This document shows positions 1-6,271 of a stretch of DNA of 6,271 nucleotides, in pieces. Origin of the DNA: DATJYV01 sp035499415 (lineage in GTDB: Bacteria; Bacteroidota; Ignavibacteria; UBA10030). The stretch spans positions 1 to 6,271 of the forward strand of contig DATJYV010000108.1 of NCBI GenBank assembly GCA_035499415.1. Direction: 5' to 3'. Both the position numbers and the translations under genes were made by a program. Position 1 is the stretch's first letter, and each line of letters begins with the position of its first letter. The notes beneath the pieces were generated by a model. It was not told where the DNA came from. It saw only the letters and a program-made list of their open reading frames with translations, and did not search any database.

Positions 1-1
1 G

Positions 2-403
2 TTCATTGCTGAGGCAGGTATCGGGCAGGATGTCCGGTTATGCGGTCATCTCGACCAAAAGGAACTGGTTGAACTCCTTGGCGTGTGCGAATTGTTTATT
101 TCGTTCAGTCAATCGGAGGGTTTCCCGAATGCCCTGGTTGAGGCAATGGCTGCGGGCTGTGTGCCCGTGGTGCGCAGAATCCCGGATGTAACCGACTGGA
201 TTCTCCCGGCCGAATTACGCGGACTCACCGGCGATATCACAACGGTCGATGAGCTCTCCGCCGCGTGGATAAAAATGCTTGAGAACAAGTCGAAACGTTT
301 GGAGTTGAAAAACGTCGTACGCAAGAAAGTGCGAGAGGATTTTGATGCCGCTGTCATTGCAGGCCGATACGCGGATTTCTTTCTGAACCGAATTTCACAA
401 TAA
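2..403 (+). CDS. GT4-family glycosyltransferase, C-terminal part (5' truncated by window edge)
   Basis: This is the C-terminal nucleotide-sugar-binding half of a retaining GT4 (GT-B fold) glycosyltransferase. The frame is open from base 2 to the TAA at 401-403, giving about 133 residues. The visible start reads FIAEAGIGQDVRLCGHLDQK, which matches the family pattern of a strand followed by a 'G.l....l..ll..cd.f...S..EGFpn.l.EAMA.G.pvv' block. The EX7E signature is intact: the first Glu is codon 116-118 (SEGFPNALVEAMAAG) and the second is codon 140-142. In this family these residues contact the donor sugar nucleotide. A helical tail closes the protein, with no membrane segment, so it is probably cytosolic or peripheral at the inner membrane. 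Ten bases separate its stop from the earliest possible start of the next gene, suggesting one operon. Family assignment is firm; donor and acceptor sugars cannot be read from the sequence. The N-terminal acceptor domain lies before the window. Confidence 0.93.
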   Translation, partial: FIAEAGIGQDVRLCGHLDQKELVELLGVCELFISFSQSEGFPNALVEAMAAGCVPVVRRIPDVTDWILPAELRGLTGDITTVDELSAAWIKMLENKSKRLELKNVVRKKVREDFDAAVIAGRYADFFLNRISQ

Positions 404-415
404 GGGGAGTATGTG

Positions 416-421
416 AGGAGG
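416..421 (+). promoter_or_regulatory. Shine-Dalgarno sequence deciding the hydrolase start
   Basis: A perfect AGGAGG lies six bases before the GTG at 428. The alternative GTG at 413 has only GGGGAG (404-409) three bases upstream, which is too close for efficient initiation. This favours 428 as the start. It is the only textbook ribosome binding site at a gene start in the window. The site lies inside the longer reading frame, so a 413 start is not formally excluded. Confidence 0.6.
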
Positions 422-427
422 ATCTCC

Positions 428-2947
428 GTGAATATTCTTTTCCGCTGTCTGTTCACGATGCTCATTCCAGGCATCGCCCTTGCGCAACTCAAGTTGATCC
501 CTGTCGATGGGTCCATGGAAGGGCCGTATGTCAAAGGAGTTTCAAAGGGTTGGGAAAATAATTCGTTCGGTACAAATGACCTCGTTTTTTCATCTGAGTC
601 CAACGACGTCCACGGCGGCAAGTTCGCTCAAAAAATTGCGTGTAATAAATTCGTGATCGGAGGAATCACCCTGAGGCACAAAGGAATCTCCGTTGAGAAA
701 GGCCAATCGTACACCCTCAATTTCTGGATGAAAGGCGAATGCCAGTCTCTCATCTACGTCGCGGTCCGAAAGCACGCCGCTCCATACACCGCGTATCTCA
801 AGCGGTATATCCATGTGACGGACCAGTGGACGAAGTATGAACTTTCCGGCGCGGTCGAAGAATCGGACCCGGACTGCGGCATTTATTTTTCCTTCAAAAG
901 CACCGGGACGATCATAATCGACGACCTGGAACTCTTCCAGGGAGCCCTCGCCCAGGCAACAGCCGGATTACAGGAGGTCGTGAAGGGGAACAAGGTCTAT
1001 AACAGCGGCTTCGAAGCAGGCACTGAGGGCTGGTCAGGAGTCACGGTCACCATCGACAGTACTTCGGCACACTCAGGCACGCACAGCTTGCGGGTCGGTT
1101 CCTCAGGAATCGAAAGTCGTCCTTTTCACGTACCGGACAATACTTCATTCACTGTCAGTTTCTACGCGAAAGCCGCCGCCCCGAATACGAATGTGGACGT
1201 GACTCTGATGGAATGGGCCGGAGACGGGACGGACAATATCACGAATCACGTCGTCGCAACATCAAGGATGAACTTGACCGGCGAATGGGTCCGGTATTCC
1301 ATGAGGGGCGTCAACAAGAAATTCCTCTGGTCCGACTACGTATTGCATTTTGTCCCTTCGGCGGGGATGAACCTGGACGATATCCAGTTCGAAGAGGGGG
1401 ACTTGACGGACTACAAGCCAAGAGAGCAGGTCGAACTGGGGCTTGAAACCGCGACAAAGTGGTGTTATGTCGGCGATGAAGTCCGCTTGACGGCCCACAT
1501 CGCTCGTCTTGGCGACCCGGGGGATGTTCATCTTGAGTATCTGGTGGAAGACCTCTGGTCTCAATCCCTCGGGAAGGTGTCGCACGATGTGGGAAAACGA
1601 ACAACCGATGAAGCCGGTTTTGTTGCGCAGAAAATGGGGGAGTATCGCGTCTCGGTCAGAGCTCTCGGGACAACATCTTCCGGGGAGACAACGTTTGGCG
1701 TTTTCCCAAAGCGCGCTCCGAATTCCGGCGTTCGATCCAATCTGGGAATCCATGTGAATCCGCTCTTTCCCGAAGTCAGTCCGGCCTTTGCGGCAAGCGA
1801 AGCTGCGGGCGCACATTTGATCCGGCTGCACGATTTTGCGAACTATTGTGAATGGTACGTCGCCGAACCGAAGAAGGGGAACTACGTGTGGTTCGATGCG
1901 GACATCGATTCACTCCGCTCGCACGGCTTTGAATTCATCGCCACGTTGGGATTGACCCCCGGGTGGGCGGGAAGAACCGGACCCGGCCGTCAGGAGTTCG
2001 GGGGAAGAACGAATGCCCTCCCGCGGGACGATTCGGAATGGGAACAGTATGTGTACAGGACTGTCGATCATTACAAGCGTTCCATCCATCAGTGGGAAAT
2101 CTGGAACGAGCCCGCCGGTCAGAACTTTTTCCTTGGAACGCCGCAGGATTATGTGAGGATCCTGTCCATCGCATATCGCGCGGCAAAAAAGGCGGACCCG
2201 AATTGCACGGTTCTCGGCGGATGCTTCGTTCCTGCCGCTCAGCAGTGGGCAGAGGCAGTTGTCGCAAACGACGGCCTGAAATACATGGACGCAATGGCGT
2301 ACCATATTTATTGGAATACGGACATGACGGCGATAACTCCGTCCACCGATTTGACACCGCTGGCGAGCTTCGCGAACTGGTACATAAACATCATGAAATC
2401 TCACGGTGTGGAGAAGCCGCTTTACATGACGGAAGGAGGCACGAAGGGTCTTCCGTTCGCGGCGTGGATTCCCAGCGACGGGCCTGCGGTCGGCGCGTTT
2501 GAATCCTCTTCAACTCTGGTGAAGGGGATCGTCGAAATGTTTTCGGCCGGTGTCAGGGATATTTGTTATTATTTCGCCGGTTATCCGAAAGGAGTGAGGC
2601 CGTTCTTTTCCACACTCTCGACCGCCTCATATATGTTGATGGATAACGACGGTCGGCCGAAACCGACGATGTTGGCGTACAGCGCTCTCCAGGAATTTCT
2701 TGGCAACGCCGTTGCAGTAGATGCAGTCAGGAAAAACGGACTTTCCGTCAGCGTTTTTCGGACCGATGTTGGTGCATTGGCGGTTGTCTGGTCTGATAGC
2801 TCAAGATCGATTAAGATCGAGGGAGTTGCGGTGTACGACTTCATGGGCAATCCGACAGAACGAAGAACATTTGGAGCAGGAGAACCATTCTATGTCCGTT
2901 CGGCACGGCAGGAACCGCTGGAACTCTTGAATCTGCTCTCGAAATGA
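428..2947 (+). CDS. Secreted multidomain glycoside hydrolase, clan GH-A (GH39/PslG-like), with two N-terminal CBM4/9-like modules
   Basis: From GTG 428 the product is 839 residues; the longer GTG 413 start would give 844. Residues 1-19 look like a Sec signal peptide cut after ALA, with no lipobox Cys. Two carbohydrate-binding-type jelly rolls follow: about 25-171 (ends IIIDDLELF) and 189-325 (opens NSGFEAGTEGW, ends NLDDIQFEEG). A further beta domain spans about 335-425. The catalytic barrel covers about 439-760: R466 in LIRLHDF, W476 and E480-P481 in WYVAEPKKGNYVW, the putative acid/base E561 in EIWNEP, H626 in YHIYW, and the putative nucleophile E669 in YMTEGG. The 108-residue gap between the two glutamates fits clan GH-A retaining enzymes. 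A small C-terminal beta domain (VVWSD...VYDFMGNP) ends the protein. It probably acts in the periplasm or outside the cell on the locus's own polysaccharide, as PslG does; that role is inferred from context. Its stop overlaps the next start (ATGA). GH39 versus a GH5-like or unclassified family is not settled, and linkage specificity is unknown. Confidence 0.85.
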   Translation: MNILFRCLFTMLIPGIALAQLKLIPVDGSMEGPYVKGVSKGWENNSFGTNDLVFSSESNDVHGGKFAQKIACNKFVIGGITLRHKGISVEKGQSYTLNFWMKGECQSLIYVAVRKHAAPYTAYLKRYIHVTDQWTKYELSGAVEESDPDCGIYFSFKSTGTIIIDDLELFQGALAQATAGLQEVVKGNKVYNSGFEAGTEGWSGVTVTIDSTSAHSGTHSLRVGSSGIESRPFHVPDNTSFTVSFYAKAAAPNTNVDVTLMEWAGDGTDNITNHVVATSRMNLTGEWVRYSMRGVNKKFLWSDYVLHFVPSAGMNLDDIQFEEGDLTDYKPREQVELGLETATKWCYVGDEVRLTAHIARLGDPGDVHLEYLVEDLWSQSLGKVSHDVGKRTTDEAGFVAQKMGEYRVSVRALGTTSSGETTFGVFPKRAPNSGVRSNLGIHVNPLFPEVSPAFAASEAAGAHLIRLHDFANYCEWYVAEPKKGNYVWFDADIDSLRSHGFEFIATLGLTPGWAGRTGPGRQEFGGRTNALPRDDSEWEQYVYRTVDHYKRSIHQWEIWNEPAGQNFFLGTPQDYVRILSIAYRAAKKADPNCTVLGGCFVPAAQQWAEAVVANDGLKYMDAMAYHIYWNTDMTAITPSTDLTPLASFANWYINIMKSHGVEKPLYMTEGGTKGLPFAAWIPSDGPAVGAFESSSTLVKGIVEMFSAGVRDICYYFAGYPKGVRPFFSTLSTASYMLMDNDGRPKPTMLAYSALQEFLGNAVAVDAVRKNGLSVSVFRTDVGALAVVWSDSSRSIKIEGVAVYDFMGNPTERRTFGAGEPFYVRSARQEPLELLNLLSK

Positions 2948-3840
2948 AAACGTTCGAGAGTGAGAGAATCTCGATTTTGCTTCCGGTCTACAACGGGGGA
3001 GAGTCTCTCCGAAAATCGATTAAGAGCATTCTGAACCAAACCTATTCGAATTTCGAGCTTATTGCAGTAGACGACGGGTCGGACGACGATACACGCGAAA
3101 TCCTGCATCAGTTCAGTCAGAACGACCCGCGGGTCAAAGTCTTTGAAAAACGACACTCCGGCATCGTTGACACTCTAAATGTCGGCCTGGAGCAGTGCCG
3201 CGGCAGACTCATTGTTCGACACGATGGGGGTGACCTTTCGCACCGCGAACGAATTGAAGCCCTCAGATCGGCGATGGACCGAAACACCGGCCTGAGCTGC
3301 ATCTTCACGAAAAATTACGTCCTGGACGAAGAATACAGAGTTCGGGCGTTGTATCCGCTCCGCAGCATTAAAAATATGAACAAGTCGATTGACGAGAACA
3401 AAACTCTCTTCTCGCATCCGTCGCTGATCTATCGCAAAGACGACGTCCTCAGGGCGGGCGGCTATCAAAAGGTTGCGCACAACGAGGATACCGCTCTCTG
3501 GAAAAAAATGCGAAGCCTTGGGATGAACTTTGGGTTTATCGACAAACCGTTGTATGCAATCATCAAGAGCAAAGTGGGAATTTCGGGAGAGCATATCGAG
3601 GAACAATTGAGGACGACGCTTGCGCTTTTCGGAGAGAACGGGGATGACAAGGAAATCGCGCGTCAGATCGCGAACAAGAAGTTACGAGAGAGGATCGTCT
3701 ATTCAATCCCGCATGACGACGCGCAAATCTTCTCGATTCGGGCGCTCTACTACGCCGTGATCATCAAAACCATTCAGGAAATTCTGCTCATGCGATTCAA
3801 GAGGATGGAGCAGGGGTTTGATTTCGGTCCGTCCCGATGA
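2944..3840 (+). CDS. GT2-family glycosyltransferase (GT-A fold) with altered DXD motif
   Basis: A 298-residue inverting-type glycosyltransferase of family GT2. The N-terminus ISILLPVYNGGESLRKSIKS and the VDDGSDDD block (D43-D44) are the usual nucleotide-binding strands. The position normally occupied by the metal-binding D-A-D-D reads R-H-D-G-G-D-L-S, so D94 is kept, the second Asp of DXD is Gly96, and D97 follows. The later NEDTALWKKM block supplies the probable general base D182. There is no transmembrane segment, so it should be cytosolic and act on a lipid-linked intermediate at the inner membrane. The C-terminal 60 residues are helical and rich in Arg and hydrophobic residues, possibly a membrane-contacting surface. 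The ATG shares four bases (ATGA) with the hydrolase stop and has no clear Shine-Dalgarno, so translation probably depends on coupling. Its own stop overlaps the next gene in the same way. Sugar specificity cannot be deduced. Confidence 0.92.
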   Translation: MKTFESERISILLPVYNGGESLRKSIKSILNQTYSNFELIAVDDGSDDDTREILHQFSQNDPRVKVFEKRHSGIVDTLNVGLEQCRGRLIVRHDGGDLSHRERIEALRSAMDRNTGLSCIFTKNYVLDEEYRVRALYPLRSIKNMNKSIDENKTLFSHPSLIYRKDDVLRAGGYQKVAHNEDTALWKKMRSLGMNFGFIDKPLYAIIKSKVGISGEHIEEQLRTTLALFGENGDDKEIARQIANKKLRERIVYSIPHDDAQIFSIRALYYAVIIKTIQEILLMRFKRMEQGFDFGPSR

Positions 3841-5042
3841 CCCCGGAGACGGTGAAATTCAATCGCGTCATTCTGTTATTCCTGCTCGCTCCCGTCGATG
3901 CTGTTGTCACGTTCCTTGTCAATCAATTCCTCGAGGGGAAAGGGATCGATGTAGGTTCGTACGTTCATTTGACCGCATTCTTGGTACTTCTCGCCATCAC
4001 GAAGACAGACCGCAAATTCATTTTGTTTCTGCTTGTCTATTTCGCTCTGTACTCCACCTTGTTTCATGGTGCGCTCAACAACAACGCACGCGAAGTCGTG
4101 ACTTTTGTGTTGGCATGTGCGGCGCTGGATTTCTTCTCCCGACATGAGATTGAGACCGACGAACTGCAAAAATACGACCGTTTTTTCCTTTATTTTGCGT
4201 ACTCGTTTGCCCTCATGTACTTGATTTCCGTCTATGCATTCAAGGGGATAACACTTCAAAGGACTACAGAAAGTATTACGACTCGGAGAGAATGGAGCAA
4301 CGGATTCATTATCGGTCATGCATACGCCTATTACGCGGTGGTTCTGGGCTACTATCTCATGAGGCGATACTCGTTGGCGGTTGCCCTGCCGATCTTCTTA
4401 TCAAGCCTGGTCTCCGGAACGCGCACAGGGCTTGTGATTCTCTTTGGCACGCTCCTAATCCACATTGTCCAGAAGCAGAAACGTCTTCTCCCAATCCTTT
4501 CCAGACTCGCGGTATTTCTCTGCGTCGTTTTTTTGGTCATCACGATCTTGCGGCAGTTCATCGCCCCTCTGGATTCGGCTCTGGCGACATTTGAGAACTC
4601 CAGGCTTACCGCCTTCTCTCTCTACCGCCCCGACTCACAAACCATAGAATTCACCGCTGGAAGGCTCGTCCTCTGGACAGCGGCATTTGCGGACATGAGA
4701 CAATCGGGTCTTGCAAGTCGCGAGACGATTCTCGGCCGCGGGCCGATGGCTGCCCAGGAAGCGAACCTTCGCAAGTTTCACAATGGATTGTGGATGCACA
4801 ACGACTTCATTCAAATTGTCTACTGCTTCGGCCTCCTTGGTCTGGCTTTATATCTCTTCTCGCTGTCGAAAATTGTGCACTTCCGGAATATTCTCGTCCT
4901 CTATTTCCTGATCTTGTCGGCGGCGAGCATCAACGGGTTCTACAAATATGCCGCGCTGCAAATAATCATCGTATTTGCGGTACTTCATAGGGCGGAGGTG
5001 TCAACAGACCAGGGCTCACTTCTGACCGCGGCCCCGGCCTGA
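3837..5042 (+). CDS. Wzy/O-antigen ligase-like polytopic membrane protein
   Basis: A 401-residue, very hydrophobic protein with roughly a dozen predicted membrane segments: about 11-28, 43-56, 60-76, 84-100, 115-135, 156-175, 179-193, 197-211, 223-239, 323-343, 350-366 and 371-384. Between the ninth and tenth is a long polar loop of about 80 residues, expected in the periplasm. This is the layout of Wzy polymerases and WaaL-type ligases. Supporting motifs are SGTRTG (R196), TAGRLVLW (G275-R276, W280), LGRGP (300-303), HNGLWMHN (H315 and H321), then FGLLGLALYL. In this superfamily conserved loop Arg and His residues handle the lipid-linked sugar chain. With three glycosyltransferases nearby and only one such protein in view, repeat-unit polymerase is the likelier role, but polymerase and ligase cannot be separated by motifs alone. 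The start overlaps the GT2 stop by ATGA. The short hydrophilic tail after residue 385 has no recognisable motif. Confidence 0.85.
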   Translation: MTPETVKFNRVILLFLLAPVDAVVTFLVNQFLEGKGIDVGSYVHLTAFLVLLAITKTDRKFILFLLVYFALYSTLFHGALNNNAREVVTFVLACAALDFFSRHEIETDELQKYDRFFLYFAYSFALMYLISVYAFKGITLQRTTESITTRREWSNGFIIGHAYAYYAVVLGYYLMRRYSLAVALPIFLSSLVSGTRTGLVILFGTLLIHIVQKQKRLLPILSRLAVFLCVVFLVITILRQFIAPLDSALATFENSRLTAFSLYRPDSQTIEFTAGRLVLWTAAFADMRQSGLASRETILGRGPMAAQEANLRKFHNGLWMHNDFIQIVYCFGLLGLALYLFSLSKIVHFRNILVLYFLILSAASINGFYKYAALQIIIVFAVLHRAEVSTDQGSLLTAAPA

Positions 5043-5099
5043 AGCGAACTCCCAAACGTATGGTCGAATAATGGTCGTTGGCAGGTGGAAAGCGCTTCT
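5043..5099 (+). other. 57-base intergenic leader with two chained mini-ORFs and a direct repeat
   Basis: This is the only clear gap between genes in the cluster. ATGGTCG occurs twice, at 5060-5066 and 5071-5077. The first copy opens a three-codon ORF (5060-5071, ending TAA). The second opens a ten-codon ORF (5071-5103, MVVGRWKALL) that begins on the last A of that TAA. The second ORF ends in a TGA that overlaps the ATG at 5100. There is no stem plus T-tract terminator and no persuasive promoter, so the downstream GT4 gene is probably read through from upstream. Whether the mini-ORFs are translated is unknown. Confidence 0.4.
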
Positions 5100-6230
5100 A
5101 TGAGATTAAGGATTACGATGTTTGCCGGAACTCCCCCTCCCACACACGGGACGAGCGTTGCCGTACGCCAGCTCCTGCAGTCGAAATTCTCCGAGGAATT
5201 CGATGTGAGACATATCAACGCCCAATTCGCCACGCAGATTAGTGAGATCGATCGACTGACGACACGAAAGATCTTGTTGGTTTCCAATTACCTCGCTCAA
5301 TTGATTTGGAATATCCTGACGTTCAATCCATCGTATATCATCATTTGTCCTGCATTCAACAGGCTATCCTTCCTGAAGGATTCGGTCTTCATTGTCGTCG
5401 CCGGGCGAATCATGAGAAAAAGGGTCCTTCTCTGGTGTCATGGAAACGGATTGAAAGATATCCATGACCGGTCATCATCGTTCTTCAGGCGTTTCATCGA
5501 GTTCGTCATGAAAACAGCGTTCTGCACTATCCCGGTCACGAGAGCTCTTCCATCGGAGAATTATCAATTTTTCATCGACACGAGCCGAATTCATCCGATT
5601 CACTATGGTATTTCAAGGGTGAATATCACGCGTTCGGGTTTGCATTCCGGGCACGTCACAATTACCTATCTGTCGAATATGGATTTGACAAAGGGGTGGA
5701 AAGTGCTGGTCGAAGCATCGATCCGACTCTGCGAACGGCATCAAAACGTGATTGTAAATTTTTATGGAGGCCCAGCGAAGAACTCGCCTCTGGACGAGAT
5801 CAAGGGCGTTTTTGCGAGTACCGGGTTCCCGACAAGAATAAAATACCTCGGAGGCGTATACGGGGATAAAAAAATAGCTGCACTGTCCGAGACCGACATT
5901 TTTTGCTTCCCGACATACTATCCATATGAGTCGTTCGGCATTGTGAATCTGGAAGCGATGAGAAGCGGACTCCCCATTGTCACAACCAACTTTGCTGGTG
6001 CATCTGAAGCGGTGGAGGACGGGCTCGGTGGTTTCCTGGCGAAGAAAGAGGATGTAGACGATCTCGCAGACAAATTGGAAATCCTGATTCAGGACCCGCA
6101 AAAGAGATTATCCATGGGTGAGTACAATCGAAATAAATATCTGGCCGAGTTCACCCTCGAAAGTCATGTCGAAAACTGGATTTCTCTGGTTCGGCGATTG
6201 GAAGCCGGCGTGACGAAGCCCAAGCATTAA
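5100..6230 (+). CDS. GT4-family glycosyltransferase
   Basis: A complete retaining GT4 (GT-B fold) enzyme of 376 residues from ATG 5100. The N-terminal domain opens MRLRITMFAGTPPPTHGTSV, a common GT4 start whose H16-G17 loop lies near the donor phosphate. The LLWCHGNG strand follows, with H114. The C-terminal donor domain begins at about residue 187 with ITYLSNMDLTKGW; K198 is the usual phosphate-contacting Lys. It continues through NFYGG and YLGGVYGDKK to the EX7E motif ESFGIVNLEAMRSG (E277 and E285). There is no membrane helix, so it is cytosolic or peripheral. An in-frame GTG at 5085 would add five residues but has no ribosome binding site. ATG 5100 has GGAAAG seven bases upstream and fits the usual family N-terminus, so I prefer it. 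Length is normal for the family. It probably adds one sugar to the repeat unit; which sugar cannot be read. Confidence 0.93.
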   Translation: MRLRITMFAGTPPPTHGTSVAVRQLLQSKFSEEFDVRHINAQFATQISEIDRLTTRKILLVSNYLAQLIWNILTFNPSYIIICPAFNRLSFLKDSVFIVVAGRIMRKRVLLWCHGNGLKDIHDRSSSFFRRFIEFVMKTAFCTIPVTRALPSENYQFFIDTSRIHPIHYGISRVNITRSGLHSGHVTITYLSNMDLTKGWKVLVEASIRLCERHQNVIVNFYGGPAKNSPLDEIKGVFASTGFPTRIKYLGGVYGDKKIAALSETDIFCFPTYYPYESFGIVNLEAMRSGLPIVTTNFAGASEAVEDGLGGFLAKKEDVDDLADKLEILIQDPQKRLSMGEYNRNKYLAEFTLESHVENWISLVRRLEAGVTKPKH

Positions 6231-6249
6231 CGACTTACGGAAAATTGCG

Positions 6250-6271
6250 ATGTCAACGGTGTCAGTGTCCA
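6250..6271 (+). CDS. Possible start of the next gene (3' truncated by window edge)
   Basis: An ATG 19 bases after the GT4 stop opens a frame reading MSTVSVS to the end of the window without a stop. A weak GGA (6239-6241) lies eight bases upstream. GT2 glycosyltransferases often begin with a similar M-S-x-V-S-V strand, and another such gene would suit this cluster. Seven residues are too few to assign a family. Confidence 0.4.

Noticed and set aside
413..445. Twin-arginine (Tat) signal, from RR near the longer hydrolase N-terminus
   Set aside because: MRRISVN lacks the S/T-R-R-x-F-L-K consensus, and the preferred start at 428 excludes the two arginines. An ordinary Sec signal explains the hydrophobic stretch.
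428..484. Lipoprotein signal for the hydrolase
   Set aside because: The residues before the predicted cleavage read GIALA followed by Gln, with no Cys at +1, so a lipobox is absent.
109..621. Minus-strand open frame of 170 codons spanning the first gene junction
   Set aside because: It is antisense to the GT4 EX7E region and the hydrolase N-terminus. It has no recognisable motif, and an antisense shadow explains it.
1262..1831. Minus-strand open frame of 189 codons
   Set aside because: It lies entirely inside the hydrolase gene. The translation is low in complexity and rich in Arg, Pro and Cys, with no recognisable domain, and the + strand frame has clear domain motifs throughout.
5030..5039. 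GC-rich GGCCCCGGCC at the end of the Wzy gene as a possible terminator stem
   Set aside because: The self-complementary arms leave only a two-base loop, and no T-tract follows, so it does not meet the pattern of an intrinsic terminator.
6231..6271. Terminator or promoter after the last GT4 gene
   Set aside because: The 41 bases show no inverted repeat with a T-run and no convincing -35/-10 pair. A closely spaced next gene is the simpler reading.

Overview
The window holds one strand-consistent stretch of a bacterial polysaccharide biosynthesis locus. All supported genes are on the + strand. In order they are: the 3' end of a GT4 glycosyltransferase (2-403), a large secreted multidomain glycoside hydrolase (428-2947), a GT2 glycosyltransferase (2944-3840), a polytopic Wzy/O-antigen-ligase-like membrane protein (3837-5042), a second GT4 glycosyltransferase (5100-6230), and probably the first few codons of another gene (6250 onward). 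There are no RNA genes, insertion sequences, CRISPR arrays, convincing terminators or internal promoters, and no gene-free stretch is longer than about 60 bases.

The combination of glycosyltransferases with a Wzy-type membrane protein and an exported hydrolase points to a Gram-negative-type bacterium making an exopolysaccharide, capsule or O-antigen by the Wzx/Wzy route. Base composition looks balanced, near 50% GC by eye. Only one start has a textbook Shine-Dalgarno sequence, and several genes are joined by ATGA overlaps. I cannot name the organism from this. A member of the FCB group (for example an Ignavibacteria/Chlorobi relative) would fit the protein style, but that is a guess.

Proposed working model: cytosolic GT4 and GT2 enzymes build a lipid-linked repeat unit. 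A flippase, not in this window, moves it across the inner membrane. The Wzy-like protein polymerises or ligates it. The exported hydrolase, with two carbohydrate-binding-type modules and a clan GH-A barrel, then trims, releases or edits the polymer, as PslG does in the Pseudomonas Psl system. Hydrolase, GT2 and Wzy are joined by two successive 4-base ATGA overlaps, so they are very likely co-translated. The initiating phosphoglycosyltransferase, the flippase and any export or chain-length proteins must lie outside the window.

The points most worth a second look are the PslG-like hydrolase with its unusual modular N-terminus, the GT2 enzyme whose DXD metal site reads HDGGD, and a relay of two mini-ORFs that fills most of the gap before the last GT4 gene and ends exactly on its start codon.
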